DNA of 64,000 nt from positions 62,001-126,000 of the forward strand of contig JAFYQJ010000011.1 of the NCBI GenBank assembly GCA_017547145.1. The letters run 5' to 3'. This document shows, one piece after another, positions 48,301 through 59,100 of this stretch. Numbering within the stretch: the stretch's first letter is position 1; every line of letters starts with the position of its first letter. Origin of the DNA: Paludibacteraceae bacterium (GTDB lineage Bacteria; Bacteroidota; Bacteroidia; Bacteroidales; Paludibacteraceae). Under the pieces are notes generated by a model, which had not been told where the DNA came from, did no database searches, and worked only from the letters and a program-made list of their open reading frames with translations. The position numbers and the translations under genes were made by a program.

Positions 48301-49072
48301 GCAACTCGCTACGCACCAATCCAAATTCAGAAAGAGCCTTTTCAAATTCATCTTTCATAAAAGACTCATCTATTTTGATTTCAGTTATTTCTGTTGTAAA
48401 AGTTGTATGTCTACAGTGGTCACTCCAATAAGTATCTAATATTTTCAACTCGGTTTCTGTTGGATTTCTATGCTCATTTTTAAAATACTTAACAACTTCC
48501 CACAAATCATCAGCATTCATTGCCAAGGCATTTTCTTTACAATAAGCATCAAGTTCCTCTTTTTGCATATCTGTAAAACCATCCAAAATAGCGACGGGTT
48601 TTATCTCTGCCTGTTCGTTTTCGCCAAGTATAGAAAGATTTTTTTCGCGAGATTCTACCGCATTTATATAATAATGCTTTATTGCTGACAAATCTTCTTC
48701 TGTTACTGCATCGTCAAAAATCAACAATCGTGAACTACGGATTCTCACATCTGCTGATGGTTCTATTAACTTTACACAATCTACCGCAGAAGATGCTCTT
48801 TGATCAAATTGACCTGGTAAATACTCTACAGCAAGAAACTTTTTCCCTTCGAGTATACACTCATCACTAACATTATCTGTAACTATTTCCCCAAAAACTG
48901 TATAACGACAACGTTCAAGTAAATCTTTTGTAAACCCAAACAAATCATATACATTTATGAGTCTTAAGGTTTTTATGTTCAACGATAAATTCTGATTCAG
49001 CTCACGACGCAAACACTCTGCTTCTATCTGAAATTCCGTATACTTTTCTACATAAATACGATAACTTTTCAT
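45365..49072 (-). CDS. purL: Phosphoribosylformylglycinamidine synthase (large, single-chain)
   Basis: 1,235 aa, the single-chain PurL type (not PurL/Q/S). PurS-like N-terminal domain, two AIR-synthetase-like halves ([37 protein letters not shown]) and a C-terminal class I glutaminase with the nucleophile in [13 protein letters not shown] plus [13 protein letters not shown]. Converts FGAR to FGAM using glutamine and ATP. 16 nt after purE and 13 nt before purC. Confidence 0.97.
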   Translation of the reverse strand: MKSYRIYVEKYTEFQIEAECLRRELNQNLSLNIKTLRLINVYDLFGFTKDLLERCRYTVFGEIVTDNVSDECILEGKKFLAVEYLPGQFDQRASSAVDCVKLIEPSADVRIRSSRLLIFDDAVTEEDLSAIKHYYINAVESREKNLSILGENEQAEIKPVAILDGFTDMQKEELDAYCKENALAMNADDLWEVVKYFKNEHRNPTETELKILDTYWSDHCRHTTFTTEITEIKIDESFMKDEFEKALSEFGLVRSELQRESKSLCLMELATIGARYLRKKGLLADLEQSEENNACSIFIDVDVDGKIEKWLLQFKNETHNHPTEIEPFGGASTCLGGAIRDPLSGRAYVYQAMRVTGAGDIYKPIDETLDGKLPQQVISKKAAAGYSSYGNQIGLATTHVREIYHDNYVAKRLEVGAVVGAVKAENIRRESPEKGDVVLLLGGRTGRDGIGGATGSSKEHTLSSLEECSSEVQKGNAPEERKLSRLFRRAEVTRLIKKSNDFGAGGVSVAIGELTNGLDIYLDKVPVKYSGLNATELAISESQERMAVVVEAKDVETMFSLCAEENVEANHVADVTDTNRMRMFFKGEKIVDLHRDFIDSAGAKHYTKICLGAVEEKNPFHREIEGKLISDKFVANLSDKNVVSQRGLIEMFDSTIGASTVLMPFGGKTQRTETQVSVQKIPVRHGFTNTASIMSFGFNPFIAEWSPYHAAQYAVVESVAKVVAAGARYNHMRFSYQEYFERMTNEISWGKPMTALLGALRMQLAFGLPSIGGKDSMSGTFRDINVPPMLMAFGITTVDARKVISPEFKQQGHKLYLITHSPEKNYTPNVEQLKQNFDFVSENIDNGTIVSAYAIGFGGVAEAVAKMSFGNEIGAKIKADEQFLFDYNYGSILIESIASLNYENAILLGETIEEKDIIVNDEKISLGDLYNTNTQLFETIYPAKGSAGEVTRIADCQQKAKSYKGESVSTVKVYLPVFPGTNCDYDTARAFERAGATTQIGVFCNLSEKAILESIEAMSKAIDESHIFVLSGGFSLGDEPDGSGKFIANVLNNEKITEAVHRLLDRGGLILGICNGFQALVKSGLLPYGRLGMISKSSPTLFHNDIHRHISQIVSTRVGSTSSPWLSSFNVGDIHSIAVSHGEGKFVVSNELAEELFANGQVAFQYADAEGNPTTDAPFNPNGSYFGIEGIISKDGQILGKMGHTERYDEGLMKNIHGNRSQSIFENAVNYFKNK

Positions 49073-49088
49073 CTTTTTTTCTTTTAAA

Positions 49089-49556
49089 TTATAATTCTGT
49101 AGCGAGCACTACATCTGTTTGGTTTTTACGATATGCTTGTAAGCGAACATCTATATCTTTATCTGTGAGAGCAAATATTGACGCTGCAATAAGTGCAGCA
49201 TTTTTAGCACCATTAATAGCAGTAGTAGAAACAGGTATCCCAGCTGGCATTTGTACAATAGAAAGCAAAGAATCCAAACCATTCAATGTAGAAGTTTTGA
49301 TAGGAACACCTATCACAGGAACTGTTGTAAGACCTGCTGTTACACCTGCAACATGAGCAGCACCCCCTGCACCTGCTATTATAACACCAATACCATTTTC
49401 TTTTGCTTTTGTAGCATATTCAAACATTAAATGTGGAGTACGATGTGCACTAATCACCTTTTTTTCATACTCAATACCTAACTCTTCAAGAGTTGTACAC
49501 GCTGCAGACATTATATCCCAGTCGCTTTTTGATCCCATAATAACCGCTACTTTCAT
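49089..49556 (-). CDS. purE: N5-CAIR mutase (PurE)
   Basis: 155 aa. IMGSKSDWDIM, ISAHRTPHLMFEYA, IAGAGGAAHVAGVTA and LNGLDSLLSIVQMPAGIPV fit PurE, closer to the class I type that works with PurK. No purK is in the window, so it must lie elsewhere or the enzyme takes AIR and CO2 directly; which is not decidable here. First gene of the operon, behind a 200-nt leader. Confidence 0.94.
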   Translation of the reverse strand: MKVAVIMGSKSDWDIMSAACTTLEELGIEYEKKVISAHRTPHLMFEYATKAKENGIGVIIAGAGGAAHVAGVTAGLTTVPVIGVPIKTSTLNGLDSLLSIVQMPAGIPVSTTAINGAKNAALIAASIFALTDKDIDVRLQAYRKNQTDVVLATEL

Positions 49557-49578
49557 AGTTTTTATATATTTAAAATTA

Positions 49579-49608
49579 AAGCCACCGCACCTCTTGGTAC
49601 GATGGCTT
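49579..49608 (-). terminator. Leader hairpin upstream of purE, possible attenuator
   Basis: 13-bp stem (49579-49591 / 49596-49608) with two G-U pairs on the transcript and a tight AAGA loop, followed by TTTAATTTTAAATA. The U-run is weak, so termination may be partial. It lies 6 nt after the leader ORF stop and 22 nt before the purE ATG. Confidence 0.6.
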
Positions 49609-49614
49609 ACACAA

Positions 49615-49761
49615 TTATTTTATTTGTAAAAAAACACTTTGCTTGCTATTCAACACACCCACATTCTTTTTTATAATCCCCACAAATGATGACCAACAAA
49701 AAAGAATATCTTTTTTATGGGAAAATGCATCTAAAAAAAGATTCTGCATTTGTGTTTTCAT
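49615..49761 (-). CDS. Putative pur leader ORF, 48 codons
   Basis: Reads MKTQMQNLFLDAFSHKKDIL and continues FCWSSFVGIIKKNVGVLN to TAA. The first ATG is almost at the predicted transcription start, so the second ATG (49749) may be the real start. The stop lies 6 nt before the leader hairpin, like the pyr and guaB leaders. Coding status is unproven. Confidence 0.35.
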   Translation of the reverse strand: MKTQMQNLFLDAFSHKKDILFCWSSFVGIIKKNVGVLNSKQSVFLQIK

Positions 49762-49765
49762 AGGG

Positions 49766-49796
49766 CAAAATTACTAATTAAATCATATTGTTCAAA
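49766..49796 (-). promoter_or_regulatory. Promoter of the pur operon
   Basis: Minus strand TTTG (49793-49796), 19 nt, TAATTTTG (49766-49773): an exact match to the Bacteroidota consensus. It predicts a leader of about 200 nt before purE. Confidence 0.75.
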
Positions 49797-49846
49797 GCTT
49801 TATTTTATGAAACTACTTAAAAGTTTTTTCTTTCTTTTTTTTTATT

Positions 49847-49854
49847 TATTTTTG
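49847..49854 (+). promoter_or_regulatory. -7 box of guaB
   Basis: TATTTTTG fits TAnnTTTG, with TTTT 19 nt upstream in place of TTTG. It predicts a leader of about 155 nt before guaB. Confidence 0.55.
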
Positions 49855-49872
49855 CACGAAAATTAGTTTTAA

Positions 49873-49941
49873 ATGTTTTGTCGAAACACAATATTGTACT
49901 ATAAACAAGAAACAAATTTATATTTGTCATTTAACGAATGA
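49873..49941 (+). CDS. Putative guaB leader ORF, 22 codons
   Basis: Reads MFCRNTILYYKQETNLYLSF then NE and TGA. Stop is 7 nt before the terminator stem in the guaB leader. Four of 22 codons are tyrosine or phenylalanine codons in a row of AT-rich sequence. Short enough to occur by chance; supported mainly by the same layout as in the pyr leader. Confidence 0.3.
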   Translation: MFCRNTILYYKQETNLYLSFNE

Positions 49942-49948
49942 TGCCTAT

Positions 49949-49984
49949 AAAGAGTGAGATACGAATGTGCCTCGCTCTTTTTAT
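49949..49984 (+). terminator. Terminator in the guaB leader
   Basis: AAAGAGTGAG (49949-49958) / CTCGCTCTTT (49971-49980), one G-U pair, 12-nt loop, then T to 49982. It is followed by guaB after 31 nt and has no upstream gene on this strand, so it looks like an attenuator. Confidence 0.65.
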
Positions 49985-50015
49985 ATTATGAAGTTTAACT
50001 ATAAAAAATATAATT

Positions 50016-51488
50016 ATGTCATTTATTCAAAAAAGAGTTGTACAAGAAGGGTTAACGTTTGATGATGTACTATTGGTACCTGCTTATTCAGACGTTTTAC
50101 CTCGCGAGGTAAGTGTAAAAAGTCGTTTTTCACGCAATATAACACTAAATATTCCTATCGTATCAGCTGCAATGGACACTGTTACTGAAGCTCCTATGGC
50201 TATAGCTATTGCACGAGAAGGAGGCATCGGTGTCATTCATAAGAACATGTCTATTGCAGAACAAGCTTCACAAGTTCGTCGTGTAAAACGTGCAGAAAAC
50301 GGAATGATTTATGACCCCATCACTATCACAAAAACACATACTGTAAAAGATGCTCTTGCATTGATGAACGAAAACAAAATAGGTGGGATTCCTGTTGTTG
50401 ATAACGATTTTAAATTAATTGGTATTGTTACTAATCGTGATTTACGTTTTCAAAAAGATTTGCAAAAACCAATTGAAGAAGTGATGACTTCTGAAAATCT
50501 AATCACTATAAAAAACAATTCCCAAGATGATGTTGCCGATGTTTTGTTACGTAACAAAATAGAAAAATTACCTGTTATTAATGATAATGGTGTATTGGTC
50601 GGACTCATTACATACAAAGACCTTACTAAGGTAAAAGACCACCCTAATGCATGCAAGGATGCAAAAGGAAGATTACGCGTTGCAGCAGGTATTGGCATAA
50701 CTCCAGATGCAATGGACAGAGTTGATGCTTTAGTTTCTGAAAATGTTGATGCTGTAGTGCTTGATTCAGCACATGGGCATAGCAAAGGCGTAGTTTCTCT
50801 TCTAAAAAAAATCAAACAAAAATATCCAAACTTAGACGTTGTTGTTGGAAACATTGCTACTGCAGATGCGGCACGTTATTTAATTGAAAATGGTGTTGAC
50901 GGCATAAAAGTTGGTATTGGTCCTGGTTCTATTTGTACTACTCGTATTATTGCAGGTGTTGGTGTTCCTCAACTTACTGCTATTTTTGACGTAGCAGAAG
51001 CTGCAAAAAACAGCAATGTTCCTGTAATTGCTGATGGAGGTTTACGTTATTCGGGTGATATTGTTAAAGCTCTTGCAGCTGGAGGCGACTGCGTGATGTG
51101 TGGTTCGATGTTTGCAGGGACAGAAGAATCTCCAGGCGAAACAATCATTTACAATGGTCGTAAATTCAAAGCTTATAGAGGTATGGGGTCAATAGATGCA
51201 ATGAAGGCCGGTTCAAAAGATCGTTACTTCCAAGGAGAAGAAACAAATACAAACAAACTTGTTCCCGAAGGTATTGTAGGTCGTGTCCCTTTTAAAGGCT
51301 CTTTATCCGAAACCATTTTCCAATTAGTTGGAGGTATTCGTGCAGGTATGGGATATTGCGGAGCAAACGATATAGAAAAACTTCAAAAAGCAAGTTTCAT
51401 TCGTGTAACCTCTAGTGGTGTTATAGAAAACCATCCACATGACATTACAATCACACGCGAAACTCCAAACTACACAAGAGGAGAATAA
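50016..51488 (+). CDS. guaB: IMP dehydrogenase
   Basis: 490 aa. Oxidises IMP to XMP, the branch toward GMP. TIM barrel interrupted by two CBS domains (about 95-210). Active-site loop [11 protein letters not shown] with C307; [14 protein letters not shown] at the start; [12 protein letters not shown] near the end. It is divergent from the pur operon and lies behind a leader terminator, so it is probably regulated separately from it. Confidence 0.97.
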   Translation: MSFIQKRVVQEGLTFDDVLLVPAYSDVLPREVSVKSRFSRNITLNIPIVSAAMDTVTEAPMAIAIAREGGIGVIHKNMSIAEQASQVRRVKRAENGMIYDPITITKTHTVKDALALMNENKIGGIPVVDNDFKLIGIVTNRDLRFQKDLQKPIEEVMTSENLITIKNNSQDDVADVLLRNKIEKLPVINDNGVLVGLITYKDLTKVKDHPNACKDAKGRLRVAAGIGITPDAMDRVDALVSENVDAVVLDSAHGHSKGVVSLLKKIKQKYPNLDVVVGNIATADAARYLIENGVDGIKVGIGPGSICTTRIIAGVGVPQLTAIFDVAEAAKNSNVPVIADGGLRYSGDIVKALAAGGDCVMCGSMFAGTEESPGETIIYNGRKFKAYRGMGSIDAMKAGSKDRYFQGEETNTNKLVPEGIVGRVPFKGSLSETIFQLVGGIRAGMGYCGANDIEKLQKASFIRVTSSGVIENHPHDITITRETPNYTRGE

Positions 51489-51495
51489 ATAAAAA

Positions 51496-53199
51496 TTATT
51501 TATCAAATAATCGAAACCTTCTTTGTTTAGCCTCTTCGTAGGAAAGCAAAGAAGGTTTTTCTTGTTTTTGACGCAAAACGTCATATTCTTGACGAATAGA
51601 CTCCACATAAGCATCTTTAGTATTAACGTTCAACAAACGTGTTGCTACAACACTATTTTGTGAAGCATCTTTTAAATGCAAAGCTGGTCCAGAATACAAT
51701 GGAGCAATTTTTAGTGCTGTATGAAGTTTTGATGTTGTAGCTCCTCCTACTAACAAAGGTATTTTCAAGCCTGCTTTTTCCATCTGTACAGCAACATTAC
51801 ACATCTCGTCAAGCGAAGGTGTAATTAACCCACTCAAACAAACAATATCAACATTTTTCTCTATTGCATTACGTACAATATCTTCCGCAGAAACCATTAC
51901 ACCTAAATCTATCATTTCAAAGTTGTTGCAAGCCATCACTACCGAAACAATATTTTTACCAATATCGTGAACATCACCTTTTACCGTAGCAATAAGGACT
52001 TTTCCAACTTTTGCAGTATTTCCTTTTTGTTCTTGCTCAATGTATGGTTGAAGTATTGCTACTGCCTTTTTCATTGTGCGAGCGGTTTTTACAACTTGCG
52101 GAAGAAACATTTTCCCTTCTCCAAATAATACGCCAACCTTATTCATACCCGACATCAATGGTTTTTCTATAATTTCTACAGCCGATGAATATTGTTTTAA
52201 AGCAATTGATAAATCCTCTTTTAAAAATGCATCAATACCCTTAACCAAAGCATAAGAAAGTCTTTCTTCTAAAGCTTTTTGCCGCCACTTATCATTTACG
52301 ACTGTTTCTACCTTTTCTTTATTTGCAAGTTCAGGATGGTCTAAAACAAATTGTAATAAATCTTCACAAGCAGATGGTGCTTTATTTAAAATTGCAGCCT
52401 CTACAACCGACAACAACGAATGATCTATTGTTTCATAAATTTGTAACATACCAGCATTTACAATACCCATATCCATTCCTACGCGAATGGCATGATATAA
52501 AAACACAGAATGCATTGCTTCGCGTACAGTTTGATTTCCTCTAAACGAAAAAGACAAGTTACTAATGCCACCTGAAACTTTAGCATAGGGTAAATGCTTC
52601 TTTATCCACTCTACCGAACGAATAAAATCTAAAGCATAGCTATTATGCTGTTCAATTCCTGTTGCGATAGTCAATACATTAGGATCAAAAATTATATCCC
52701 AAGCAGGAAATCCCGAGTCCACTAATAATTTATAAGCTCGTTCACAAACAGCTATTTTCCGTTCAAAAGTATCTGCCTGACCTTCTTCATCAAAAGCCAT
52801 AACAACAACAGCTGCTCCATACTGCCTGATTTTTTTTGCTTTTTCAATAAAAATAGCCTCTCCCTCCTTTAAACTGATTGAATTAACAATAGATTTACCT
52901 TGTACACATTTCAATCCAGCTTCTATAACTTCCCACTTCGAAGAATCAATCATAATAGGCACCTTTGCAACTTCAGGTTCGCTTGCTATGAGATTAAGAA
53001 AATTTACCATCTCGGCACGAGCATCTAACATGCCATCATCCATATTTACATCAAGAATTAAAGCTCCATCAGCAACTTGCTTACAAGCAATCTGTAAAGC
53101 CTCATCATATCTTTTTTCTTTAATTAATGACAAAAACTTCTTTGAACCAGCAACATTACATCGCTCACCTACATTAATAAATCTTGCTATTTGACTCAT
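51496..53199 (-). CDS. metH: Core-only methionine synthase (MetH-like, B12-binding)
   Basis: 567 aa. Contains the pterin/methyltetrahydrofolate domain ([17 protein letters not shown] onward, about 1-260), the four-helix cap (about 290-390) and the cobalamin domain with the [11 protein letters not shown] motif, H411 as the lower cobalt ligand. It lacks the N-terminal homocysteine domain (about 330 aa in E. coli MetH) and the C-terminal AdoMet reactivation domain, stopping just after RRFRLFDK where MetH normally continues. A consensus promoter lies directly upstream, so the short start is real, not a truncation by rearrangement. Its homocysteine partner is not in the window. Function as methyl transfer from folate to B12 is inferred. 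Confidence 0.9.
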   Translation of the reverse strand: MSQIARFINVGERCNVAGSKKFLSLIKEKRYDEALQIACKQVADGALILDVNMDDGMLDARAEMVNFLNLIASEPEVAKVPIMIDSSKWEVIEAGLKCVQGKSIVNSISLKEGEAIFIEKAKKIRQYGAAVVVMAFDEEGQADTFERKIAVCERAYKLLVDSGFPAWDIIFDPNVLTIATGIEQHNSYALDFIRSVEWIKKHLPYAKVSGGISNLSFSFRGNQTVREAMHSVFLYHAIRVGMDMGIVNAGMLQIYETIDHSLLSVVEAAILNKAPSACEDLLQFVLDHPELANKEKVETVVNDKWRQKALEERLSYALVKGIDAFLKEDLSIALKQYSSAVEIIEKPLMSGMNKVGVLFGEGKMFLPQVVKTARTMKKAVAILQPYIEQEQKGNTAKVGKVLIATVKGDVHDIGKNIVSVVMACNNFEMIDLGVMVSAEDIVRNAIEKNVDIVCLSGLITPSLDEMCNVAVQMEKAGLKIPLLVGGATTSKLHTALKIAPLYSGPALHLKDASQNSVVATRLLNVNTKDAYVESIRQEYDVLRQKQEKPSLLSYEEAKQRRFRLFDK

Positions 53200-53214
53200 C
53201 TTTTTATTTTTTTA

Positions 53215-53245
53215 CAAAGTTAAAAACAAGTAATTCGATTACAAA
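53215..53245 (-). promoter_or_regulatory. Promoter of the core metH gene
   Basis: Minus strand TTTG (53242-53245), 19 nt, TAACTTTG (53215-53222): an exact consensus match. The start codon follows 15 nt later. Confidence 0.75.
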
Positions 53246-53274
53246 TTGTTTAAAATTTTTATCACCATATTTTA

Positions 53275-53282
53275 TATCTTTG
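53275..53282 (+). promoter_or_regulatory. -7 box of the Sel1-repeat gene
   Basis: TATCTTTG fits TAnnTTTG and ends 25 nt before the ATG. No clear -33 box. Divergent from the metH promoter. Confidence 0.5.
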
Positions 53283-53307
53283 CACCTCAAAAAAATCCCT
53301 ATTAGGA

Positions 53308-54696
53308 ATGATTAAAAACTTATTATTAATACTTTTTCTTTTCTTACCTTTTACTATTCAGGCACAAACCATTTCGCAACTACAAACTCTTGCTTCACAA
53401 GGAAATGCCGATGCCCAATATCGATTAGCACTTCGCTATGCGAAAGGTACTGATATAAAACAAGATTTTAAAAAAGCATTTTATTGGCTTTCACAAGCAA
53501 GCGGGCAAGAGCATCCTGATGCTATGAACTACCTTGGGCTTTGCTATTGCAATGGTATTGGTACTGAAAAAAATCTTACCAAAGCTTATGACCTTTTTTA
53601 CGAATCGGCAGCAAAAGACAATAAAGAAGGACAATACAACCTAGGTTATTGTTTTTATTATGGAGAAGGCACACCACAAGATTTTGCTCAAGCTGTTTAT
53701 TGGTTTGAAAAAGCCGCAACACAAAATCATTCTGAAGCCAAAAACAAAATTGGCGAATGTTATAAAAACGGTGAAGGTGTAAAGCAAAACTACGCAAAAG
53801 CATTTTACTGGTTTCAACAAGCCGCTAGAGATCGTAACGTTGCAGGACTTTTTAATTTAGGTATGCTCTACTATCTTGGCGAAGGAGTAGAGCAAAATTA
53901 TACAAAAGCAATAGAATTATTTTCTTTAGCAGCAGAAAAAAACAGTGTACAAAACGGACATCCTTGGGCTCAATATTATTTAGGATTTTGCTACAAAAAT
54001 GAACTTGGTACAAAACGTGACTACAAAAAAGCTGCACAAAATTTCTCTTATGCCGCAACACAACATTACGCACCTGCACAACAAGAATTAGGTATTTGTT
54101 ACGAAAATGGATTAGGTGTTATACAAAATTATAAAACAGCATACAAATGGTTCTTAAAAGCCAACGCTCCAGAATTAGAATTTCACTACAAAAATCTACA
54201 AGTATTCACCAATTTCTACATAGAAAAAGAAATAAGTAAGGCTCAACAAAAACTTGCAAACGAATCGGACGCTGAATATGAAAAACGTATTGAACAATTA
54301 CAAGATTCTACAACTATAAATTTTTATACTCAAAAAGCCGCACAAAATTATTTAGAAATTAAACAAGATTATTTCTTCTATGAACCGTTAAAAATAGAAG
54401 ATTACGACCTCATACACGAAACATTTATTCTTGTTTCGCCACAACTAAATCCTTTTATTGTTAACGTAAAAATCAACGAAGTAGAAACTTTCAAATCTTA
54501 TTTCGATAAGATGCAACTAAAACCAACCTTCGCTTTAGAAAATGGAGAAGTAACAATTGTAAGTTTTACCTTATTCCTAAAAGAAAAAAATATTACATAT
54601 AACGCCCATCGAAAACCTTTAAAAGAAAACTCAATTGATGAATTTTCCGGTGATGAATATTTTAACGATAACGTAACCGCTGACCAATTCGAATAA
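53308..54696 (+). CDS. Secreted Sel1-repeat protein
   Basis: 462 aa. Signal peptide ([20 protein letters not shown]), then about seven Sel1-like repeats (residues about 30-290; units such as [22 protein letters not shown] and [21 protein letters not shown]). Such repeats form helical solenoids that bind proteins. The C-terminal part (about 330-462) is mixed alpha/beta without a known domain. Probably periplasmic. Its 3' end overlaps the convergent M23 peptidase gene by 35 bp. Confidence 0.88.
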   Translation: MIKNLLLILFLFLPFTIQAQTISQLQTLASQGNADAQYRLALRYAKGTDIKQDFKKAFYWLSQASGQEHPDAMNYLGLCYCNGIGTEKNLTKAYDLFYESAAKDNKEGQYNLGYCFYYGEGTPQDFAQAVYWFEKAATQNHSEAKNKIGECYKNGEGVKQNYAKAFYWFQQAARDRNVAGLFNLGMLYYLGEGVEQNYTKAIELFSLAAEKNSVQNGHPWAQYYLGFCYKNELGTKRDYKKAAQNFSYAATQHYAPAQQELGICYENGLGVIQNYKTAYKWFLKANAPELEFHYKNLQVFTNFYIEKEISKAQQKLANESDAEYEKRIEQLQDSTTINFYTQKAAQNYLEIKQDYFFYEPLKIEDYDLIHETFILVSPQLNPFIVNVKINEVETFKSYFDKMQLKPTFALENGEVTIVSFTLFLKEKNITYNAHRKPLKENSIDEFSGDEYFNDNVTADQFE

Positions 54697-55525
54697 TAGA
54701 TTTCGACGATATTTTATTCAATTTACACAAAGCAGAAACACTCGTTCCATAACGTCGTGCAAGTCCCGAAAGCGTATCGCCTGAACGAACTACACAATAT
54801 TGTGCTTTTGCCAATTCGTCTAATATTTTTTTATGGTCGTAGGTTTCTTTTTTTACCATTAAATAATTTTCCTGTAATACTTGCTGACTTTCAAAGTCAA
54901 TCAACTTTGTAGGATTGATGGCATTTCCTAAAAATCGCACTTCAAAATGCAAATGTGGGCCCGTTGAGCGACCTGTATTTCCCCCTAAAGCAATTGGCTG
55001 ACCTGCTTTCACTGTATCATTTACATGCATAAAAACTTTTGCGAGATGAGCATAAACCGTTTCTAATCCATTCGAATGACGAACCACAATGTAACGACCA
55101 TAACCACGTTTCTCGTAATCAATAATCCGAACCTGACCATCGAATGCTGAACGAACGGTGTCGCCTACGTTCAAACCAATATCAATGCCATAATGAAAGC
55201 GATAACGTCGTAAACCAAAATTAGAAGTTATCCTTTTGCTTTCGATTGGATGCACATAATTTCTACACAAAAAGAATATAGAATCAGGCAAACTATCTAT
55301 TTTTATTTTATAAGGATTTACCCACTCCGTATCCCAACAACCAAAATAAAGAGAGTCTGCAGGATGAAGACCACACCAAAGCCTTTCTTCTTCCAATTCT
55401 AATTCGGTTTGGAAATCATTTGCTTCCGAAAGCGAATTTTTTAATGACAACGTATCAATATCCGCTGCCAACAGCGTTTGATTAAAAACAAGTAATGTGA
55501 GAAATAAAAACAATCTACTTTTCAT
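54662..55525 (-). CDS. M23 peptidase with C-terminal LysM
   Basis: 287 aa from ATG 55525. Signal peptide ([21 protein letters not shown]), a lysostaphin-type M23 domain (about 95-210: [40 protein letters not shown] with the zinc-site H-x-H), and a C-terminal LysM ([26 protein letters not shown]). Predicted to cut or bind peptidoglycan in the periplasm. The start overlaps the ndk stop by 11 nt, so translation is coupled. The last 35 bp overlap the convergent Sel1 gene. Confidence 0.93.
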   Translation of the reverse strand: MKSRLFLFLTLLVFNQTLLAADIDTLSLKNSLSEANDFQTELELEEERLWCGLHPADSLYFGCWDTEWVNPYKIKIDSLPDSIFFLCRNYVHPIESKRITSNFGLRRYRFHYGIDIGLNVGDTVRSAFDGQVRIIDYEKRGYGRYIVVRHSNGLETVYAHLAKVFMHVNDTVKAGQPIALGGNTGRSTGPHLHFEVRFLGNAINPTKLIDFESQQVLQENYLMVKKETYDHKKILDELAKAQYCVVRSGDTLSGLARRYGTSVSALCKLNKISSKSIIRIGQRLRYR

Positions 55526-55976
55526 CACTCGCATATATATAAGCATCCAAAGTTTGAGGATAATCAAAAAAATCTATTTCGTCGAAAAAACGCTCCAACT
55601 CTATTTTTGCTGTTTCGACTGAATCTGATGTATGAACAATGTTTTCTTGCGTACTGATGCTATAATCGCCACGAATAGTGCCGGGCTGTGCATTACGACC
55701 ATTGGTTGCTCCCGTCATTGCACGAACAACTTGCACGCAATCTAAACCTTGCCAACAACATACAACAACAGGCGACGACATCATTGATAGTTTAATACGA
55801 TTAAAAAAAGGTCTATCAGACAAATGGGCATAATGTTCGTTCAAAACTTCATCAGTGAGCTGAATCATTTTCATTGCAACTAACTGCAAACCCTTACGCT
55901 CGAAACGCGAAATAACCTCACCTATCAAACCGCGTTGTACGGTGCAAGGTTTTAATATTACCAAAGTTCTTTCCAT
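55515..55976 (-). CDS. ndk: Nucleoside-diphosphate kinase
   Basis: Transfers the gamma phosphate from ATP to NDPs. [16 protein letters not shown] start, [13 protein letters not shown], and the phospho-histidine in [15 protein letters not shown] 55976 gives MERTL; a second ATG two codons upstream (55982) is possible. 153 aa, with an insertion between the MTGATN segment and histidine as in other Bacteroidota. Overlaps the M23 gene by 11 nt. Confidence 0.95.
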   Translation of the reverse strand: MERTLVILKPCTVQRGLIGEVISRFERKGLQLVAMKMIQLTDEVLNEHYAHLSDRPFFNRIKLSMMSSPVVVCCWQGLDCVQVVRAMTGATNGRNAQPGTIRGDYSISTQENIVHTSDSVETAKIELERFFDEIDFFDYPQTLDAYIYASDEK

Positions 55977-56045
55977 TACCATAGTTTTCTTGTTTTTATT
56001 TGTTGTTTGGCAAATTTAGTCTTTTATAAGTAGTTTTACAAATAT

Positions 56046-56081
56046 AGAAAAAAAGAAACGCTACATTACTGTAGCGTTTCT
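56046..56081 (-). terminator. Terminator of GH85 gene copy 2
   Basis: AGAAACGCTACA (56054-56065) / TGTAGCGTTTCT (56070-56081), perfect 12-bp stem with a 4-nt loop, followed on the minus strand by a run of T. Confidence 0.9.
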
Positions 56082-56107
56082 CTCATTAAAATTTATTAAA
56101 CAGATTT

Positions 56108-59100
56108 TTATTTCTTTTCTACCTTGAATGTACGTACACCCGTTCCAGCAGTTGTGCTCAAACGTACGATGTACATTCCAGGATTGCCTTTTACTGCTAT
56201 TTGCTTGATAGCATTGTCGGCTACAGTTACATTTTCAGTATAAAGCAATTGACCTGTTACGTCCATTATCTCTACATTGAAATCGCCACCTTCGGCAAAT
56301 TGGATATACAACTCATTGACAAATGGGTTTGGATAAGTTGTAACCTCAACAGTGTTGCCAACCAAAGGATTTAAACCTACGGTGTGATCGTAAACTACGA
56401 TTGTTTTTTCCATGGTTTCAGAAGAACCCCAATCATTTACCAACGTAAGTTTTGCTTTGTAAGTTCCTTCTACGCTATATGCCACTTGAGTAGAACCCGA
56501 TGTAGCTGTATAACTACTGTTAGTAGGAGTTGTTCCTTCTATTTCCCATTCAGGAATGGTAGTAATTACATACGAACCTGACAACATAGGAGATCCTGCA
56601 ACCACCGATGGGAATTTTACAACCTCTACAGGCTCACCAATTCCATAATATTCTCCATATTCATTGGTATTAGTATTACCCGGAGAACCCCAGCGTGGCT
56701 CATTAGCTTCGGGAGCCAACGATGTAACACAAGATTTCCAAACCGAAGTACTTACATAACGAGGATTTGCTGAAGCATTTGTATTCTTCTTGAACAAACC
56801 ATTTTGAGTCATATAATCGTAACTCCAGTTACCACGATTGAGGTATCTACCATCGGAATCGTATTCTTCCAAATCCCAATAACCTTTCAAATCGGTTGGA
56901 ATAGTTGTTCCTTGTGGGAATCCGTTCATAGCAGTTTTTACTTCTGATTCCGATAATTGTTTATGCCAAATCTGAATATCGTCAATACTTCCGTTGAATC
57001 CGTTCAGACCCATCACAGTACCCCCACCGATGTATGCACGGAAATTGTAACAAGTACCATAATTGCTTCCCATACCAAGACTAGAAGAGAAACGTTGTAC
57101 ACCATTGATATAAACTTTCGTATTACGAGAGGCATTCGTAGCAATAGCCACATGGAACCAGTCGCCTATAGGCAATACGAAATCAACCGCTCCATGATTT
57201 TTAGCTGCATGATCTACATTTAGTTTGTAATCTACATTGTTTGTTGGGTTGTTTATCATTATTTTCCATTCACCAGCATAAGCATCATACCAAGAACCAC
57301 AAGTAGCATTGTAAGAGTTACGTGAACGCAAAGTAAAGAAGTGATTTTGGTTATCCATACTTTCAGGAATGCTCTTGATTTTACACCAAAATGCTACAGT
57401 TATTGGCGTACCTGTTGGTAAATAACCACCATCTATCGTGAACGAGTTCACATCTTCAATTTCTACTGCTTTCGATGTAGAGCCATCGGCATCGCGGCTG
57501 GTAAACGCCAACGTATGAGCTTGATTGTCAGCAGGAACATCTTTTTGCGAAACAGCTTCACCATCGATGGTATAACTATCTATACGAGGCATTGCTCCTA
57601 CTTCAGGTACAGTGATTTTTACCAAACCGTTGTAAATTTCTGTAGTAGAAACACCATATGAATTTACATAAGTTACTTCCACACCATAAAGTCCTATTGC
57701 AGACAACATATTGGTAGTAAATGAAGTGCCTCCTGTAAACGTACCATTAGAAATATAGCTTCCGTCTGCATTCAACAATCTCCATCTAGTTGCTACACCA
57801 TGACTTGGATCAATGAACGATACAGTGAACTCTTCGTTTGCTTTGATTACAGGTTTATCCACCTCGATACCTTCGAGAATAGTTACATCAGAACAATCCA
57901 TATAGTTCGACCATGCGATTTCTGATTTAGTAGTTCCGTCAGGAGCCACAGCACGAGAACCTACACGTACTGATTGTGTTCCATTTAAATCTATAGGAAC
58001 GTCAACAGCATAAGCAGCCCACGAAGTAGTAGTAGTTACCAATTGAGGTTCGCCACCATCTTGTTGAGCCCAAATTTCGAAATACCAAGTGTCAACTTCG
58101 TCGTTGTAAGTAGATTGCCAATCGCCTGCCTCTACAGATCCACTACCTGAACCTGAACTAGAACCTGCTGTTACGTGCAATTCAAGGTCAACCATAATAC
58201 CACCATTGTCAGCAGTATAGTTGCCTGATGCAGTACTTGACGTACGACCGCAAGAATAACTTACGCCTTGGTCATTACCATCGTTACCATTAGCAGAGTT
58301 CCAGTCGATTGTATAACGTATCGTATAAGTACCAAGAGCTACTCCATCAGGGATAGTAAACGATTTTGGATAAGCATAATTACTTGTTGAATAAGTTCCA
58401 TTGTTAATGTTCATTGGAGATGCAACATATTCGCCCGAATCAGCAAAATCGCCATCGTTGTTCCAGTCAACATAAAGATGACCTTGCATCCAAGAACCTT
58501 CCCATACAGGAGTAGTAGAAATAGTTTCACCACGTTTTACTTCTAAAGACTTAGAACTTCTGTAATCATAATAAACATTTTTGCTATAAGCACTAGATGA
58601 TTGTATTCCACTTAAAGAAAGCGATGCACCACTAGTACCAGAGAAAGTTAAAGATGTCAAATAACGATCACTTCTTGTAGTTGTAACTCCAGCAAGAGAA
58701 CAGCTCAAAGTAGCAGCACGTACAGCAGTTTCTGGTTCTACTACTTCTTCCTCTTCTTCTTCACCTAGATCAGGAGATTCGCCTGTAGGTTTAGGGCAAT
58801 TCCAAGCCATTTTGAAATCTACACCTTTGTAGGTGGTTTTTAGTACTTCATAAGCTGCCAATTGAGGTTCTACAGGGTTGTAAGTAACACCTTCTTTCAC
58901 CAAAGCAACCTCACCAATCAAAATTTCTGTACCAGCATCTACAGCATTGAAACGCATACCCAATTGAGCGATAACTTTGTTAGCCATTTCGGCTGTCAAA
59001 TCTGCCTCCAACACTGTCCAATCAGTTGCACTCATAGTACCCATATTTTGACTCACAGCTATTGTTTCTGTACCTTCTGCACTCATTGCAAATGCCATTG

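Noticed and set aside
51485-51503. 8-bp AT-only inverted repeat spanning the guaB and metH stop codons
   Set aside because: Contains no G or C, so it is too weak to be called a terminator; may be chance in AT-rich DNA.
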